Shown here in pieces: positions 54,991-63,296 of a DNA stretch of 64,000 bases. Numbering within the stretch: position 1 is the first letter of the stretch; each line of letters begins with the position of its first letter. Location of the stretch: positions 62,001 through 126,000 of the forward strand of contig NZ_JACARO010000017.1 of assembly GCF_013386585.1 (NCBI RefSeq), read 5' to 3'. The notes beneath the pieces were generated by a model. It made no database searches. It saw only the letters and a program-made list of their open reading frames with translations, and had not been told where the DNA came from. Position numbers and translations under genes: made by a program. Source of the DNA: Pseudomonas sp. P7548 (lineage in GTDB: Bacteria; Pseudomonadota; Gammaproteobacteria; Pseudomonadales; Pseudomonadaceae).

Positions 54991-55021
54991 CCGCCGCGCC
55001 CCTTGGGTGCGGCGGTTTTTT
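54991..55021 (+). terminator. Rho-independent terminator after acyl-CoA dehydrogenase 1
   Basis: The stem CCGCCGCGCC/GGTGCGGCGG with a short loop is followed by seven T. Confidence 0.93.
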
Positions 55022-55172
55022 TATGGGTGAGAAAAAACCACAGTACAGCGCTCAGGGATTCTGCTCGGCTGCCGTTACAGTGATGGCAATGTGATACATG
55101 CGTGCCAGGTTGTGCTTAACTGTCAGTATAAAGGCACAGTGCCATCATTTTTTGCGGGTCGGAGTTTTACCC

Positions 55173-56462
55173 TTGTCACGCGTGTCCGCTGTACGTTTCA
55201 GTCATTTCCTACCTTCGTTACTGCTGTTGCTGGCCGGGCTCTCGGCTGCGTACGTCAAGGACCTCAACGTCTTCTTCACCTCGCTGTTCAACGTGCTGCC
55301 GACCCTGGTGCTGTTGCTCGGCGGTTCGTACTGCGCGGTGTATCGGCGCCAGCGTGAACTGTTCCTGATGATCACGGTGTACATCGCCTACTTCCTGCTC
55401 GATACCCAGACCGACTTCTACCGTGACAACGGCCGCGTGCGCGAAGACGCGGCCGTGGTGTTCCACCTGTGTTGCCTGCTGTTGCCGCTGTTGTTCAGCA
55501 TCTACGCGCTGTGGCAGGAAAAGACCCACCTGTTCCGCGATTTTGTCGCTCGCTGCGCCGTGCTGTTTGCCGTCGGCAGCGTGGCGCTGGCGCTGGAGCA
55601 GAGTTACCCACAGGCGCTGCTGGCCTGGTTGGCGGAGATCCGCTGGCCGGCGCTGCATGGCAGTTGGATGAGCTTGATCCAGCTGTCGTACCCGATGTTC
55701 CTGATCGGCTTCCTGACCCTGGCGGCGCAGTATTGGTATCAGCCACGCCCGTTGCATGCGGCGCAAATGGTCGGGTTGCTGGGGATGTTCTGGATGTTGC
55801 CGCAAACCTTCATCCTGCCGTTCACCCTGAACATCATGTGCAGCCAGGTAATGCTGATGATTGCGGCGGGTGTAGCCCACGAGGCCTACCAGATGGCCTT
55901 TCGCGACGAGCTGACCGGCCTGCCGGGGCGGCGTGCACTCAACGAGCGCATGCAACGCCTGGGGCGCAACTATGTGCTGGCGATGAGCGACGTCGACCAC
56001 TTCAAGCGCTTCAACGACACCCATGGCCACGACGTGGGCGACCAGGTGCTGCGCCTGGTGGCGAGCAAGCTGTCCAAGGTCAACGGTGGCGGGCGGGCGT
56101 ACCGGTATGGTGGGGAAGAGTTTGCCGTGGTGTTTGCCGGCAAGACCCTGGACGAGTGCATGCCGCATCTGGAGGAAATCCGCGAGATCATCGCTGACTA
56201 CGACATCAAGCTGCGCAACTCGGACCGCCCACAGGACGATCATCAGGGCCGCCAGCGCCGTGCGGGCAGCGGTGCATCGAGTGTCTCGGTGACCATCAGC
56301 ATCGGCGTGGCCGAACGCCAGGCCGAGCAGCGCACCCCTGAAGAAGTGCTCAAATCCGCCGACCAGGCGCTGTACGCGGCCAAGGGCGCCGGGCGTAACT
56401 GCGTGGTCGCCTCCGGGCAAACCCGGCGCGGCGCGGTGCGCACGGAAGGTGCTGCCGGTTGA
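55173..56462 (+). CDS. Membrane-bound diguanylate cyclase (GGDEF)
   Basis: This 429-residue protein has about seven N-terminal membrane segments (to about residue 245) and a C-terminal GGDEF domain with the active-site variant YRYGGEEFAVVF, so it should make c-di-GMP. The inhibitory RxxD site five residues upstream is absent. I start it at the TTG at 55173 with GGAG 8 bases upstream, giving MSRVSAVRFSHFLPSLLLLL; the frame opens to 55098 but that part looks non-coding. It sits between two acyl-CoA dehydrogenase genes, with a 90-bp gap before the second, so it may be co-transcribed with it. Confidence 0.87.
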   Translation: MSRVSAVRFSHFLPSLLLLLAGLSAAYVKDLNVFFTSLFNVLPTLVLLLGGSYCAVYRRQRELFLMITVYIAYFLLDTQTDFYRDNGRVREDAAVVFHLCCLLLPLLFSIYALWQEKTHLFRDFVARCAVLFAVGSVALALEQSYPQALLAWLAEIRWPALHGSWMSLIQLSYPMFLIGFLTLAAQYWYQPRPLHAAQMVGLLGMFWMLPQTFILPFTLNIMCSQVMLMIAAGVAHEAYQMAFRDELTGLPGRRALNERMQRLGRNYVLAMSDVDHFKRFNDTHGHDVGDQVLRLVASKLSKVNGGGRAYRYGGEEFAVVFAGKTLDECMPHLEEIREIIADYDIKLRNSDRPQDDHQGRQRRAGSGASSVSVTISIGVAERQAEQRTPEEVLKSADQALYAAKGAGRNCVVASGQTRRGAVRTEGAAG

Positions 56463-56552
56463 GTGATGGCGCTGTATTCAGCAGCGCTACAGTCATTGTT
56501 CACGGCGGTGGCCGGCAGTAGGTTGAAACCATCTGCTGCCGGAGACATTGCC

Positions 56553-58322
56553 ATGCCTGAGTACAAAGCTCCCCTGCGCGACATGCGCTTTCTGATCGAC
56601 CACGTGTTTGATTTCCACGGCCACTACGCGGCCCTGGGCGCCACCGACGCCAGCCCTGACATGGTCAGCGCGATCCTCGAAGAAGGCGCGAAATTCTGTG
56701 AGAACGTCCTCGCACCGCTCAACCGCAGCGGTGATGAAGAGGGCTGCCATTTCGACAATGGCGTGGTCACCACGCCCAAGGGGTTCAAGGAAGCTTTCGC
56801 CCAGTACGTGGAAGGCGGCTGGCATGGCGTGGCGGCCGATCCGGCCTACGGGGGCCAGGGCTTGCCGCAGTCACTGGGCCTGGTGCTGAGCGAGATGATC
56901 GGTTCCAGCAACACCTCATGGGGCATGTACCCGGGGCTGACCCACGGCGCGATGTCGGCGATCCACGCCCATGGCACTGCCGAACAAAAAGACACCTTCT
57001 TGACCAAACTGACGGCCGGGGAGTGGACCGGCACCATGTGCCTCACCGAAGCCCATTGCGGCACCGACCTGGGCCTGATCAAGACCCGCGCCGTGCCCCA
57101 GGCGGACGGCAGCTATGCGGTCACCGGCAGCAAGATCTTCATCTCGGCCGGCGAGCACGACATGAGCGCCAATATCATCCACTTAGTGCTGGCCAAGCTG
57201 CCGGATGCGCCGGCGGGTACCAAGGGCATCTCGCTGTTTATCGTGCCCAAGTTCCATGCCGATTCCGGTGAGCGCAATGCGGTGCACTGCGGCTCCATCG
57301 AGCACAAGATGGGTATCAAGGGCTCGGCCACCTGCGTGCTGAATTTCGACGGGGCCAAGGGCTTTTTGATCGGTGAACCGAACAAAGGCCTCAACTGCAT
57401 GTTCACCATGATGAACCACGCGCGCCTGGGCACCGGCATGCAGGGGCTGTGCAACGGTGAGGCGAGTTTCCAGGGTGCGATCAAGTACGCCAACGACCGC
57501 CTGCAGATGCGCTCGCTGACCGGTGCCAAGGCCCCGGAAAAAGCCGCCGACCCGATCATCGTGCACCCCGACGTACGGCGCATGCTGCTGACCATGAAGG
57601 CCTTCAACGAAGGCAACCGGGCGCTGACCTACTTCACCGCGCAGTTGCTCGACACCGCGCACCTGAGCCCTGACGCGGGCCAGCGTCAGGAGGCTGAAGA
57701 CTTGCTGGCGTTCCTCACGCCGATCTGCAAGGCCTTTATGACCGACACCGGCCTGGAAGTGACCAATCACGGCATGCAGATCTTCGGCGGCCACGGTTAC
57801 ATTCGCGAATGGGGCATGGAGCAGCTGGCACGCGATGCGCGTATCGCACCCATCTATGAGGGCACCAATGGCATTCAGGCCCTCGACCTGCTGGGGCGCA
57901 AGGTGCTGGGTAGCCAGGGTAAGTTGCTGCGCGGGTTTACCAAGATTGTGCATAAGTTCTGCGTGGCGAATGCCGAGCATCCGCAGCTCAAGGTCTATGT
58001 GGCGCAGCTCGAGCAACTGAATGGGGAATGGGGTGAGTTGACCATGAAGGTCGGCATGGCGGCGATGAAAAACCCCGACGAAGTGGGAGCTGCGGCTGCG
58101 GATTACCTGATGTACAGCGGTTACATCATCCTGGCCTATCTGTGGTTGCGCATGGCGATTGCGGCTCAGGCACACGATGACAGTGAGTTCGCCGAAGCCA
58201 AGCTTGCCACCTGCGACTTCTACTTCAAGCGCCTGCTGCCGCGTACGGCAACCCATCGCGCAGCTGTGGAGGCGGGCAGCGAATGCCTGATGAGCTTACC
58301 TGCTCAGTTGTTTGCCCTTTAG
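56553..58322 (+). CDS. Acyl-CoA dehydrogenase, large form (copy 2)
   Basis: This 589-residue paralogue of copy 1 keeps the MPEYKAPLRDMRF opening, [22 protein letters not shown] and the [17 protein letters not shown] catalytic region. GGAG precedes the ATG at 56553; upstream in-frame codons are excluded. No PsrA-like palindrome is seen in front of it, so its control may differ from copy 1. Substrate chain length is not readable from sequence. Confidence 0.93.
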   Translation: MPEYKAPLRDMRFLIDHVFDFHGHYAALGATDASPDMVSAILEEGAKFCENVLAPLNRSGDEEGCHFDNGVVTTPKGFKEAFAQYVEGGWHGVAADPAYGGQGLPQSLGLVLSEMIGSSNTSWGMYPGLTHGAMSAIHAHGTAEQKDTFLTKLTAGEWTGTMCLTEAHCGTDLGLIKTRAVPQADGSYAVTGSKIFISAGEHDMSANIIHLVLAKLPDAPAGTKGISLFIVPKFHADSGERNAVHCGSIEHKMGIKGSATCVLNFDGAKGFLIGEPNKGLNCMFTMMNHARLGTGMQGLCNGEASFQGAIKYANDRLQMRSLTGAKAPEKAADPIIVHPDVRRMLLTMKAFNEGNRALTYFTAQLLDTAHLSPDAGQRQEAEDLLAFLTPICKAFMTDTGLEVTNHGMQIFGGHGYIREWGMEQLARDARIAPIYEGTNGIQALDLLGRKVLGSQGKLLRGFTKIVHKFCVANAEHPQLKVYVAQLEQLNGEWGELTMKVGMAAMKNPDEVGAAAADYLMYSGYIILAYLWLRMAIAAQAHDDSEFAEAKLATCDFYFKRLLPRTATHRAAVEAGSECLMSLPAQLFAL

Positions 58323-58345
58323 GCGCTGGCACCGCGTCGTTTAAC

Positions 58346-58435
58346 TGTGGGAGCGGGCTTGCTCGCGAATGCGGCGGATCAGTCAACAAATCGGGTGACT
58401 GACAAAGCGCATTCGCGAGCAAGCCCGCTCCCACA
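58346..58435. repeat. REPIN, GTGGGAGCGGGCTTG class
   Basis: An inverted pair with a TCAGTCA/TGACTGA middle lies between acyl-CoA dehydrogenase copies 2 and 3. The following 136 bp are A/T-richer and should contain the copy 3 promoter. Confidence 0.9.
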
Positions 58436-58571
58436 TTTGCTGCAAGTGTGACTTGTAAATACTGAATGGTCACAAAAGGACCCTATGTGTCTGAAAAGTT
58501 GTTCGGGTACACTCTGACCCTGTAAAACCGACTCTTACCGAATTACTTTTCACGTTCTCACGAGGTTTGCC

Positions 58572-60350
58572 ATGGCTGATTACAAAGCGCCGCTGCGTGA
58601 TATGCGCTTCGTCCTCAATGAAGTCTTTGAGGTCGCCAAGACTTGGGCCCAATTGCCGGCATTGGCAGACACCGTCGACGCCGAAACGGTTGAAGCCATC
58701 CTCGAAGAAGCCGGCAAGGTCACGGCCAAATCCATCGCCCCGATCAGCCGCGCTGGCGATGAACAAGGCTGCCGCTGGGAAGACACGGCGGTCTTTACCC
58801 CGGATGGTTATCCACAGGCCTATAAAACCTACGCAGAAGGCGGTTGGGTCGGTGTCGGCGGTGACCCTGTGTTCGGCGGAATGGGCATGCCCAAGGCGGT
58901 GTCGGCCCAGGTGGAAGAGATGATCAACTCGTCGAGCCTGGCCTTCGGGTTGTACCCGATGCTGACCTCCGGCGCGTGCGTGTCGATCAACACCCACGCC
59001 AGTGAAGAACTCAAGGCCACGTACCTGCCGAAGATGTACTCCGGCGAGTGGGCCGGTTCCATGTGCTTGACCGAAGCCCATGCGGGCACCGACCTGGGGA
59101 TTATCCGCACCAAGGCCGAGCCTCAGGCGGACGGTTCCTACACCATCAGCGGCACCAAGATCTTTATCACCGGTGGCGAGCACGACCTCACCGAAAACAT
59201 CATCCACCTGGTGCTGGCCAAGTTGCCGGACGCGCCGGCTGGTCCCAAGGGCATTTCGTTGTTCCTGGTGCCCAAATTCATGGTCAATGCCGACGGCAGC
59301 CTGGGCGCGCGCAACCTGGTGAGCTGTGGCTCCATCGAGCACAAGATGGGCATCCAGGCGTCCGCCACCTGCGTGATGAACTTCGACGGTGCCGTGGGTT
59401 ACCTGGTGGGCGAGCCCAACCGTGGCCTCGCGGCGATGTTCACCATGATGAACTACGAGCGTCTGGGCGTGGGTATCCAGGGCTTGGCGTCCGGTGAGCG
59501 TTCTTACCAGAACGCCATTGAGTACGCGCGCGACCGTCTACAGAGCCGCTCCCCGCTGGGCGCCCAGGCCAAAGACAAGGTCGCCGACCCGATCATCGTG
59601 CACCCCGACGTGCGTCGCATGCTGTTGACCATGAAGGCGGCGAACGAGGGTGGACGCGCGTTTTCGACTTACGTGGCGACGCAGCTGGACATTGCCAAAT
59701 TCAGTGAGGATGCCGCCGCCCGCGAGCGGGCAGACAATCTGGTGGCGTTGTTGACCCCAGTCGCCAAGGCCTTCCTCAGCGACCTCGGCCTGGAAACCAC
59801 CGTGATGGGCCAGCAGGTATTCGGCGGCCACGGTTACATCCGCGAATGGGGCCAGGAACAGCTGGTGCGTGATGTGCGCATCACTCAGATCTACGAAGGC
59901 ACCAACGGCATTCAGGCGCTGGACTTGATGGGGCGCAAGATCGTCGGCAGCGGTGGGGCGTTCTATGCGTTGTTCGCCGACGAGATCCGCCAGTTCATTG
60001 CCACCGCAGGCGCCGAGCTGGGTGAGTTCACCCGTCCGCTCAGCGCGGCGGTGGATAACCTCGACGAATTGACCGCCTGGGTGCTGGATCGCGCCAAGAC
60101 CAACCCGAATGAAATCGGTGCGGCTTCGGTGGAATACCTGCACGCCTTTGGCTACATGGCGTACGCCTACATGTGGGCGCGCATGGCCAAGGCCGCGTGG
60201 GGCAAAGAGGCTGAGGAAGACTTCTACGCCAGCAAGCTGGGCACTGCGCGGTTCTACTTTGCGCGCCTGTTGCCGCGGATTCACTCGCTGAGTGCATCGG
60301 TAAAAGCCGGCAGTGAATCACTGTTCCTGCTGGATGAGGCACTGTTTTAA
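58572..60350 (+). CDS. Acyl-CoA dehydrogenase, large form (copy 3)
   Basis: This third paralogue has 592 residues and opens [20 protein letters not shown]. It has SMCLTEAHAGTDLGIIRTKA, where the Cys-Gly of copies 1 and 2 is Ala-Gly, and the catalytic region ITQIYEGTNGIQALDLMGRKI. It diverges more from copies 1 and 2 than they do from each other, especially in the C-terminal third. GAGG precedes the ATG. The GacA box of rsmY starts only 15 bp after its stop codon. Confidence 0.93.
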   Translation: MADYKAPLRDMRFVLNEVFEVAKTWAQLPALADTVDAETVEAILEEAGKVTAKSIAPISRAGDEQGCRWEDTAVFTPDGYPQAYKTYAEGGWVGVGGDPVFGGMGMPKAVSAQVEEMINSSSLAFGLYPMLTSGACVSINTHASEELKATYLPKMYSGEWAGSMCLTEAHAGTDLGIIRTKAEPQADGSYTISGTKIFITGGEHDLTENIIHLVLAKLPDAPAGPKGISLFLVPKFMVNADGSLGARNLVSCGSIEHKMGIQASATCVMNFDGAVGYLVGEPNRGLAAMFTMMNYERLGVGIQGLASGERSYQNAIEYARDRLQSRSPLGAQAKDKVADPIIVHPDVRRMLLTMKAANEGGRAFSTYVATQLDIAKFSEDAAARERADNLVALLTPVAKAFLSDLGLETTVMGQQVFGGHGYIREWGQEQLVRDVRITQIYEGTNGIQALDLMGRKIVGSGGAFYALFADEIRQFIATAGAELGEFTRPLSAAVDNLDELTAWVLDRAKTNPNEIGAASVEYLHAFGYMAYAYMWARMAKAAWGKEAEEDFYASKLGTARFYFARLLPRIHSLSASVKAGSESLFLLDEALF

Positions 60351-60364
60351 GGGGCGGGAGGGCG

Positions 60365-60382
60365 TGTAAGCATTCTCTTACG
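60365..60382 (+). promoter_or_regulatory. GacA upstream activating sequence of rsmY
   Basis: TGTAAG-N6-CTTACG matches the GacA box TGTAAGN6CTTACA with one mismatch. Its centre lies about 67 bp before the inferred rsmY start, the usual distance. A TAATCT minus-10-like element is at 60428-60433. Confidence 0.93.
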
Positions 60383-60440
60383 TGACGTGCTGCTATTCGT
60401 CCTCTATCGCCAAATTGGATCCATCGATAATCTACTTCAC

Positions 60441-60560
60441 ATGGACGTCGCGCAGGAAGCGCAAAGCAACAACACGGACACGTAGGATTCTGCCAGGACG
60501 GCGGAGTGAAATGGATGTCAGGGAAACAGTCTGCAAAGCCCCGCTTCGGCGGGGTTTTCT
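60441..60560 (+). ncRNA. rsmY: Small regulatory RNA RsmY
   Basis: RsmY is an RNA of about 118-120 nt that binds and sequesters the translational repressors RsmA/RsmE, relieving repression of secondary metabolism and biofilm genes under GacS/GacA control. The sequence has eight GGA motifs (at 60443, 60455, 60476, 60485, 60496, 60503, 60513 and 60522), several in stem-loop tips such as GCGCAGGAAGCGC. It ends in a GC-rich hairpin with a T-run. The GacA box, length, flanking LysR gene and downstream aminotransferase all match the rsmY locus I recall from pseudomonads. The exact 5' end is inferred from the minus-10 element. Confidence 0.93.
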
Positions 60561-60562
60561 TT
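60539..60562 (+). terminator. Rho-independent terminator of rsmY
   Basis: The stem CCCCGC-TTCG-GCGGGG is followed by TTTTCTTTT. It should also stop any read-through from acyl-CoA dehydrogenase 3. Confidence 0.93.
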
Positions 60563-60577
60563 TGCCCGCGAAAAAGT

Positions 60578-61477
60578 TCAGGCAGGCGCCTGCGGGGCAT
60601 TCATCACGTCTTCCAGCAAGGTGCGCAGCAACGCCACCGTCGCTTGCTGGCGCTGCACGTCGCGGCACACCAGGCCCACTTTCAGCGGCACCCTCGGTTC
60701 ACTCAACGGCTTCCACAGCAGCAATTGGCTGTTGTGCTCATCCTGTGAGCGCCCCGGTAACACGGTAGCAAGTTGGGTATGGGGCAGGCTGTCGAGAATC
60801 CCCACCATGGTATTGAGCTCTGCCTGCACCTGCGGGCGCCGCCCTAGGTTGGACAGTTGGCCCTGCCAGATCTGCCGGACCTGAAACTCTTCCCCCAACA
60901 ACAACATCGGCAATTCGGCCGCCTGTTTCAGCGAGACCTTCTTGAATTCCCGCAGGGGATGGTCCTCGGGGATGACCACTTTCAACTCATCTTCGTACAG
61001 CAGCACGCCATGCAGCCCAGGCTGGCGCGGTGGCAGGTAGCTGATGCCGATATCCAGCGAGCCGTTGAGCAAACGCCGCTCAATCTCCAACCCCGTCAAT
61101 TCATAGATCTGCACCACCAGGTGCGGCTGGGCCTTGCGCACCCGTTCGAGCATTTGCGGCACCAGGCTGGTGTGCACGGTTTGCAGCACGCCGATGGCCA
61201 GGGTGCGCATCGCCTGGCCCTTGAAGTTGCGCAGGGCTTCGACGGCGTGTTGCATGCCGTCGATCAACGGCAGCGCGTGGTTATACAAGGTGTGCGCAGC
61301 GAGGGTGGGCAGCAGGCGTTTGCTGCTGCGCTCGAACAGACTCACATCGAGGTTCTGTTCCAGCTGGCGAATCTGTTGCGACAGGGCTGGCTGGGAGATC
61401 GACAGGCGTTCCGCAGCACGGCCGACGTGGCCTTCCTCATACACCGCGACGAAATAACGCAGTTGCTTGAAATCCAT
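60578..61477 (-). CDS. LysR-type transcriptional regulator
   Basis: This 299-residue regulator has an N-terminal winged helix (LRYFVAVYEEGHVGRAAERLSISQPALSQQIRQLE) and a LysR substrate domain. It is CynR-like. The effector and targets are unknown. It is divergent from the class III aminotransferase gene across 209 bp, so that gene is a plausible target, and it converges on rsmY. Confidence 0.92.
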   Translation of the reverse strand: MDFKQLRYFVAVYEEGHVGRAAERLSISQPALSQQIRQLEQNLDVSLFERSSKRLLPTLAAHTLYNHALPLIDGMQHAVEALRNFKGQAMRTLAIGVLQTVHTSLVPQMLERVRKAQPHLVVQIYELTGLEIERRLLNGSLDIGISYLPPRQPGLHGVLLYEDELKVVIPEDHPLREFKKVSLKQAAELPMLLLGEEFQVRQIWQGQLSNLGRRPQVQAELNTMVGILDSLPHTQLATVLPGRSQDEHNSQLLLWKPLSEPRVPLKVGLVCRDVQRQQATVALLRTLLEDVMNAPQAPA

Positions 61478-61686
61478 AAGACTTACTTATCGAAAAAGCT
61501 GGAAAATCGAAATGGCCGCTGGCCCCTTGGGCGCCTAGTCTAGCGCCTATTCGCAGGGCTTACAGGGCCGGATCGGACAATGAACAGCGTTTTTGTTGAT
61601 GGCGTTTACATAGGCAAGGCAATAAATCTCACACCCGTGATTACGGGGCGCACCGACCAAGGTCCCGTTGCTATTACAGGTGAGCT

Positions 61687-62949
61687 ATGAATCTGTTCCG
61701 TCGCCCCGCGCCGAGCCTGGACGATTTGGTCCTGGAGGCTTCCAGCAACAATCCTTCCAGTGAGTTCCTGATGCCGACCGTGGCACGCCCACCTCAAGTC
61801 TTCGTGCGCGGCCAGGGCTCTTGGCTGTGGGACAGTGATGAGCGTGCCTACCTGGATTTCAGCCAGGGCAACGGCGCCAACAGCCTCGGCCACAGCCCGC
61901 AAGCCTTGATCAGGGCGCTGGCCGATCAAGCCCAGTCCTTGATCAACCCAGGCAATGGCCTGCACAACCGCGCCCAACTCAACCTCGCTGAACGCCTGTG
62001 CCACCGCACGGGCAGCGACCAGGCCTACTTGCTCAACAGTGGCTCCGAGGCCGTTGAAGCCGCGATCAAGCTGGCGCGCAAGTGGGGCCAATTGCATCGC
62101 AACGGTGCCTATCGAATCATCAGCGCCAGCGCCGGCAACCATGGGCGCAGCTTTGCGGCGATGTCGGCGTCGGCGGGCGGCCCGCAAAACCGCTTTGAGC
62201 CGCAATTGCCGGGGTTCAGCCATGTGCCCTTCAACGACCTGCCGGCCCTGCACGCGGCAGTCGATGCGCACACCGTCGCTATCCTGCTCGAACCGATCCA
62301 GGGCGAAGCCGGCGTGATTCCCGCGACCGAACACTACCTCAAGGGCGTTGAACGCCTGTGCCGGGAATTGGGGATCCTGCTGATCCTCGACGAAGTGCAA
62401 ACCGGCATGGGGCGCTGCGGCACGCTGCTCGCCGAGCAGCAGTACGGTGTGCGTGCCGACATTGTCACGCTCGGCAAAGGCCTGGGTGGCGGCGTTCCGT
62501 TGGCAGCCCTGCTGGCACGTGGCAAAGCCTGCTGTTTCGAGGTGGGCGAATTGGAAGGCACCCATCATGGCAATGCGCTGATGGCCTCGGCGGGTGGGGC
62601 GATACTTGATGCCGTGTTGGAACACGGCTTTCTTGAACACGTGCGTGAGTTCGGCCTGTACCTGGGCGAAGGGCTTGCTCGCCTGGCCTACCGCTACGAC
62701 CACGGCCAACTGCGCGGTCATGGCCTGATGTGGGGCCTGACCTTATCGGATGATTCTGCGGATGCAGTGGTAAAAGCCGCACTGCATGAAGGCCTGATCC
62801 TCAATGCCCCGCAACCCAACTGCCTGCGCTTCACCCCAGCGCTGACCGTGAGCAAAAGCAACATCGACGAAATGCTCCTGCGCCTGGCCCGCGCTTTCGC
62901 CCGCGTGCGCACCGCACAACTGCAATGCCGCAAGGGTATTGCTGTTTAA
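61687..62949 (+). CDS. Class III PLP aminotransferase (ornithine/GABA family)
   Basis: This 420-residue fold type I aminotransferase has the PLP-binding Asp 235 (LILDEVQTGMGR) and Lys 264 (VTLGKGLGGGVPLAALL), with the LNSGSEAVEAAIKLAR phosphate-binding segment. It is close to acetylornithine and 4-aminobutyrate aminotransferases; the substrate is not determined. AGGTGAG precedes the ATG. A LysR gene diverges upstream, and pqqE lies just beyond the Pmp3-like gene. Confidence 0.92.
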   Translation: MNLFRRPAPSLDDLVLEASSNNPSSEFLMPTVARPPQVFVRGQGSWLWDSDERAYLDFSQGNGANSLGHSPQALIRALADQAQSLINPGNGLHNRAQLNLAERLCHRTGSDQAYLLNSGSEAVEAAIKLARKWGQLHRNGAYRIISASAGNHGRSFAAMSASAGGPQNRFEPQLPGFSHVPFNDLPALHAAVDAHTVAILLEPIQGEAGVIPATEHYLKGVERLCRELGILLILDEVQTGMGRCGTLLAEQQYGVRADIVTLGKGLGGGVPLAALLARGKACCFEVGELEGTHHGNALMASAGGAILDAVLEHGFLEHVREFGLYLGEGLARLAYRYDHGQLRGHGLMWGLTLSDDSADAVVKAALHEGLILNAPQPNCLRFTPALTVSKSNIDEMLLRLARAFARVRTAQLQCRKGIAV

Positions 62950-62983
62950 ACCTGATTTCCTGAACCGTCTCGCGGTATACGCG

Positions 62984-63023
62984 GCGCCTCCGGCCTGATT
63001 CTTTTGGCTGGGGGCGTTTTTTT
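62984..63023 (+). terminator. Probable terminator after the aminotransferase gene
   Basis: An imperfect stem pairing CGCCTCCGGCC with GGCTGGGGGCG around an A/T-rich loop is followed by seven T. Confidence 0.75.
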
Positions 63024-63132
63024 GTCTGCGCAGGCATAGATGGCCCAACGCCAGATTTCACTGAACCCTCACACACCGCCAAGGTCGATTAGCTTAACGG
63101 CTCACACGAGCCGATTTTTTGGAGCTGACCCC

Positions 63133-63291
63133 ATGGATTTCATTCGAATCATCATCGCCATTCTGTTGCCACCACTGGGTGTGTTCCTGCAAGTAGGCTT
63201 CGGCGGCGCGTTCTGGCTGAACATCCTGCTGACCTTGTGCGGTTACATCCCGGGCATCGTGCACGCGGTGTACATCATCGCCAAACGCTGA
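63133..63291 (+). CDS. Pmp3/YqaE family small membrane protein
   Basis: This 52-residue proteolipid has two membrane segments (IRIIIAILLPPLGVFLQVGFG and FWLNILLTLCGYIPGIVHAVYII), which are the family signatures. Members are linked to membrane potential and salt or cold stress. The ATG at 63133 has GGAG upstream; an in-frame extension to 63040 is excluded. It converges on pqqE with only five bases between the stop codons. Confidence 0.92.
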   Translation: MDFIRIIIAILLPPLGVFLQVGFGGAFWLNILLTLCGYIPGIVHAVYIIAKR

Positions 63292-63296
63292 GGCCG

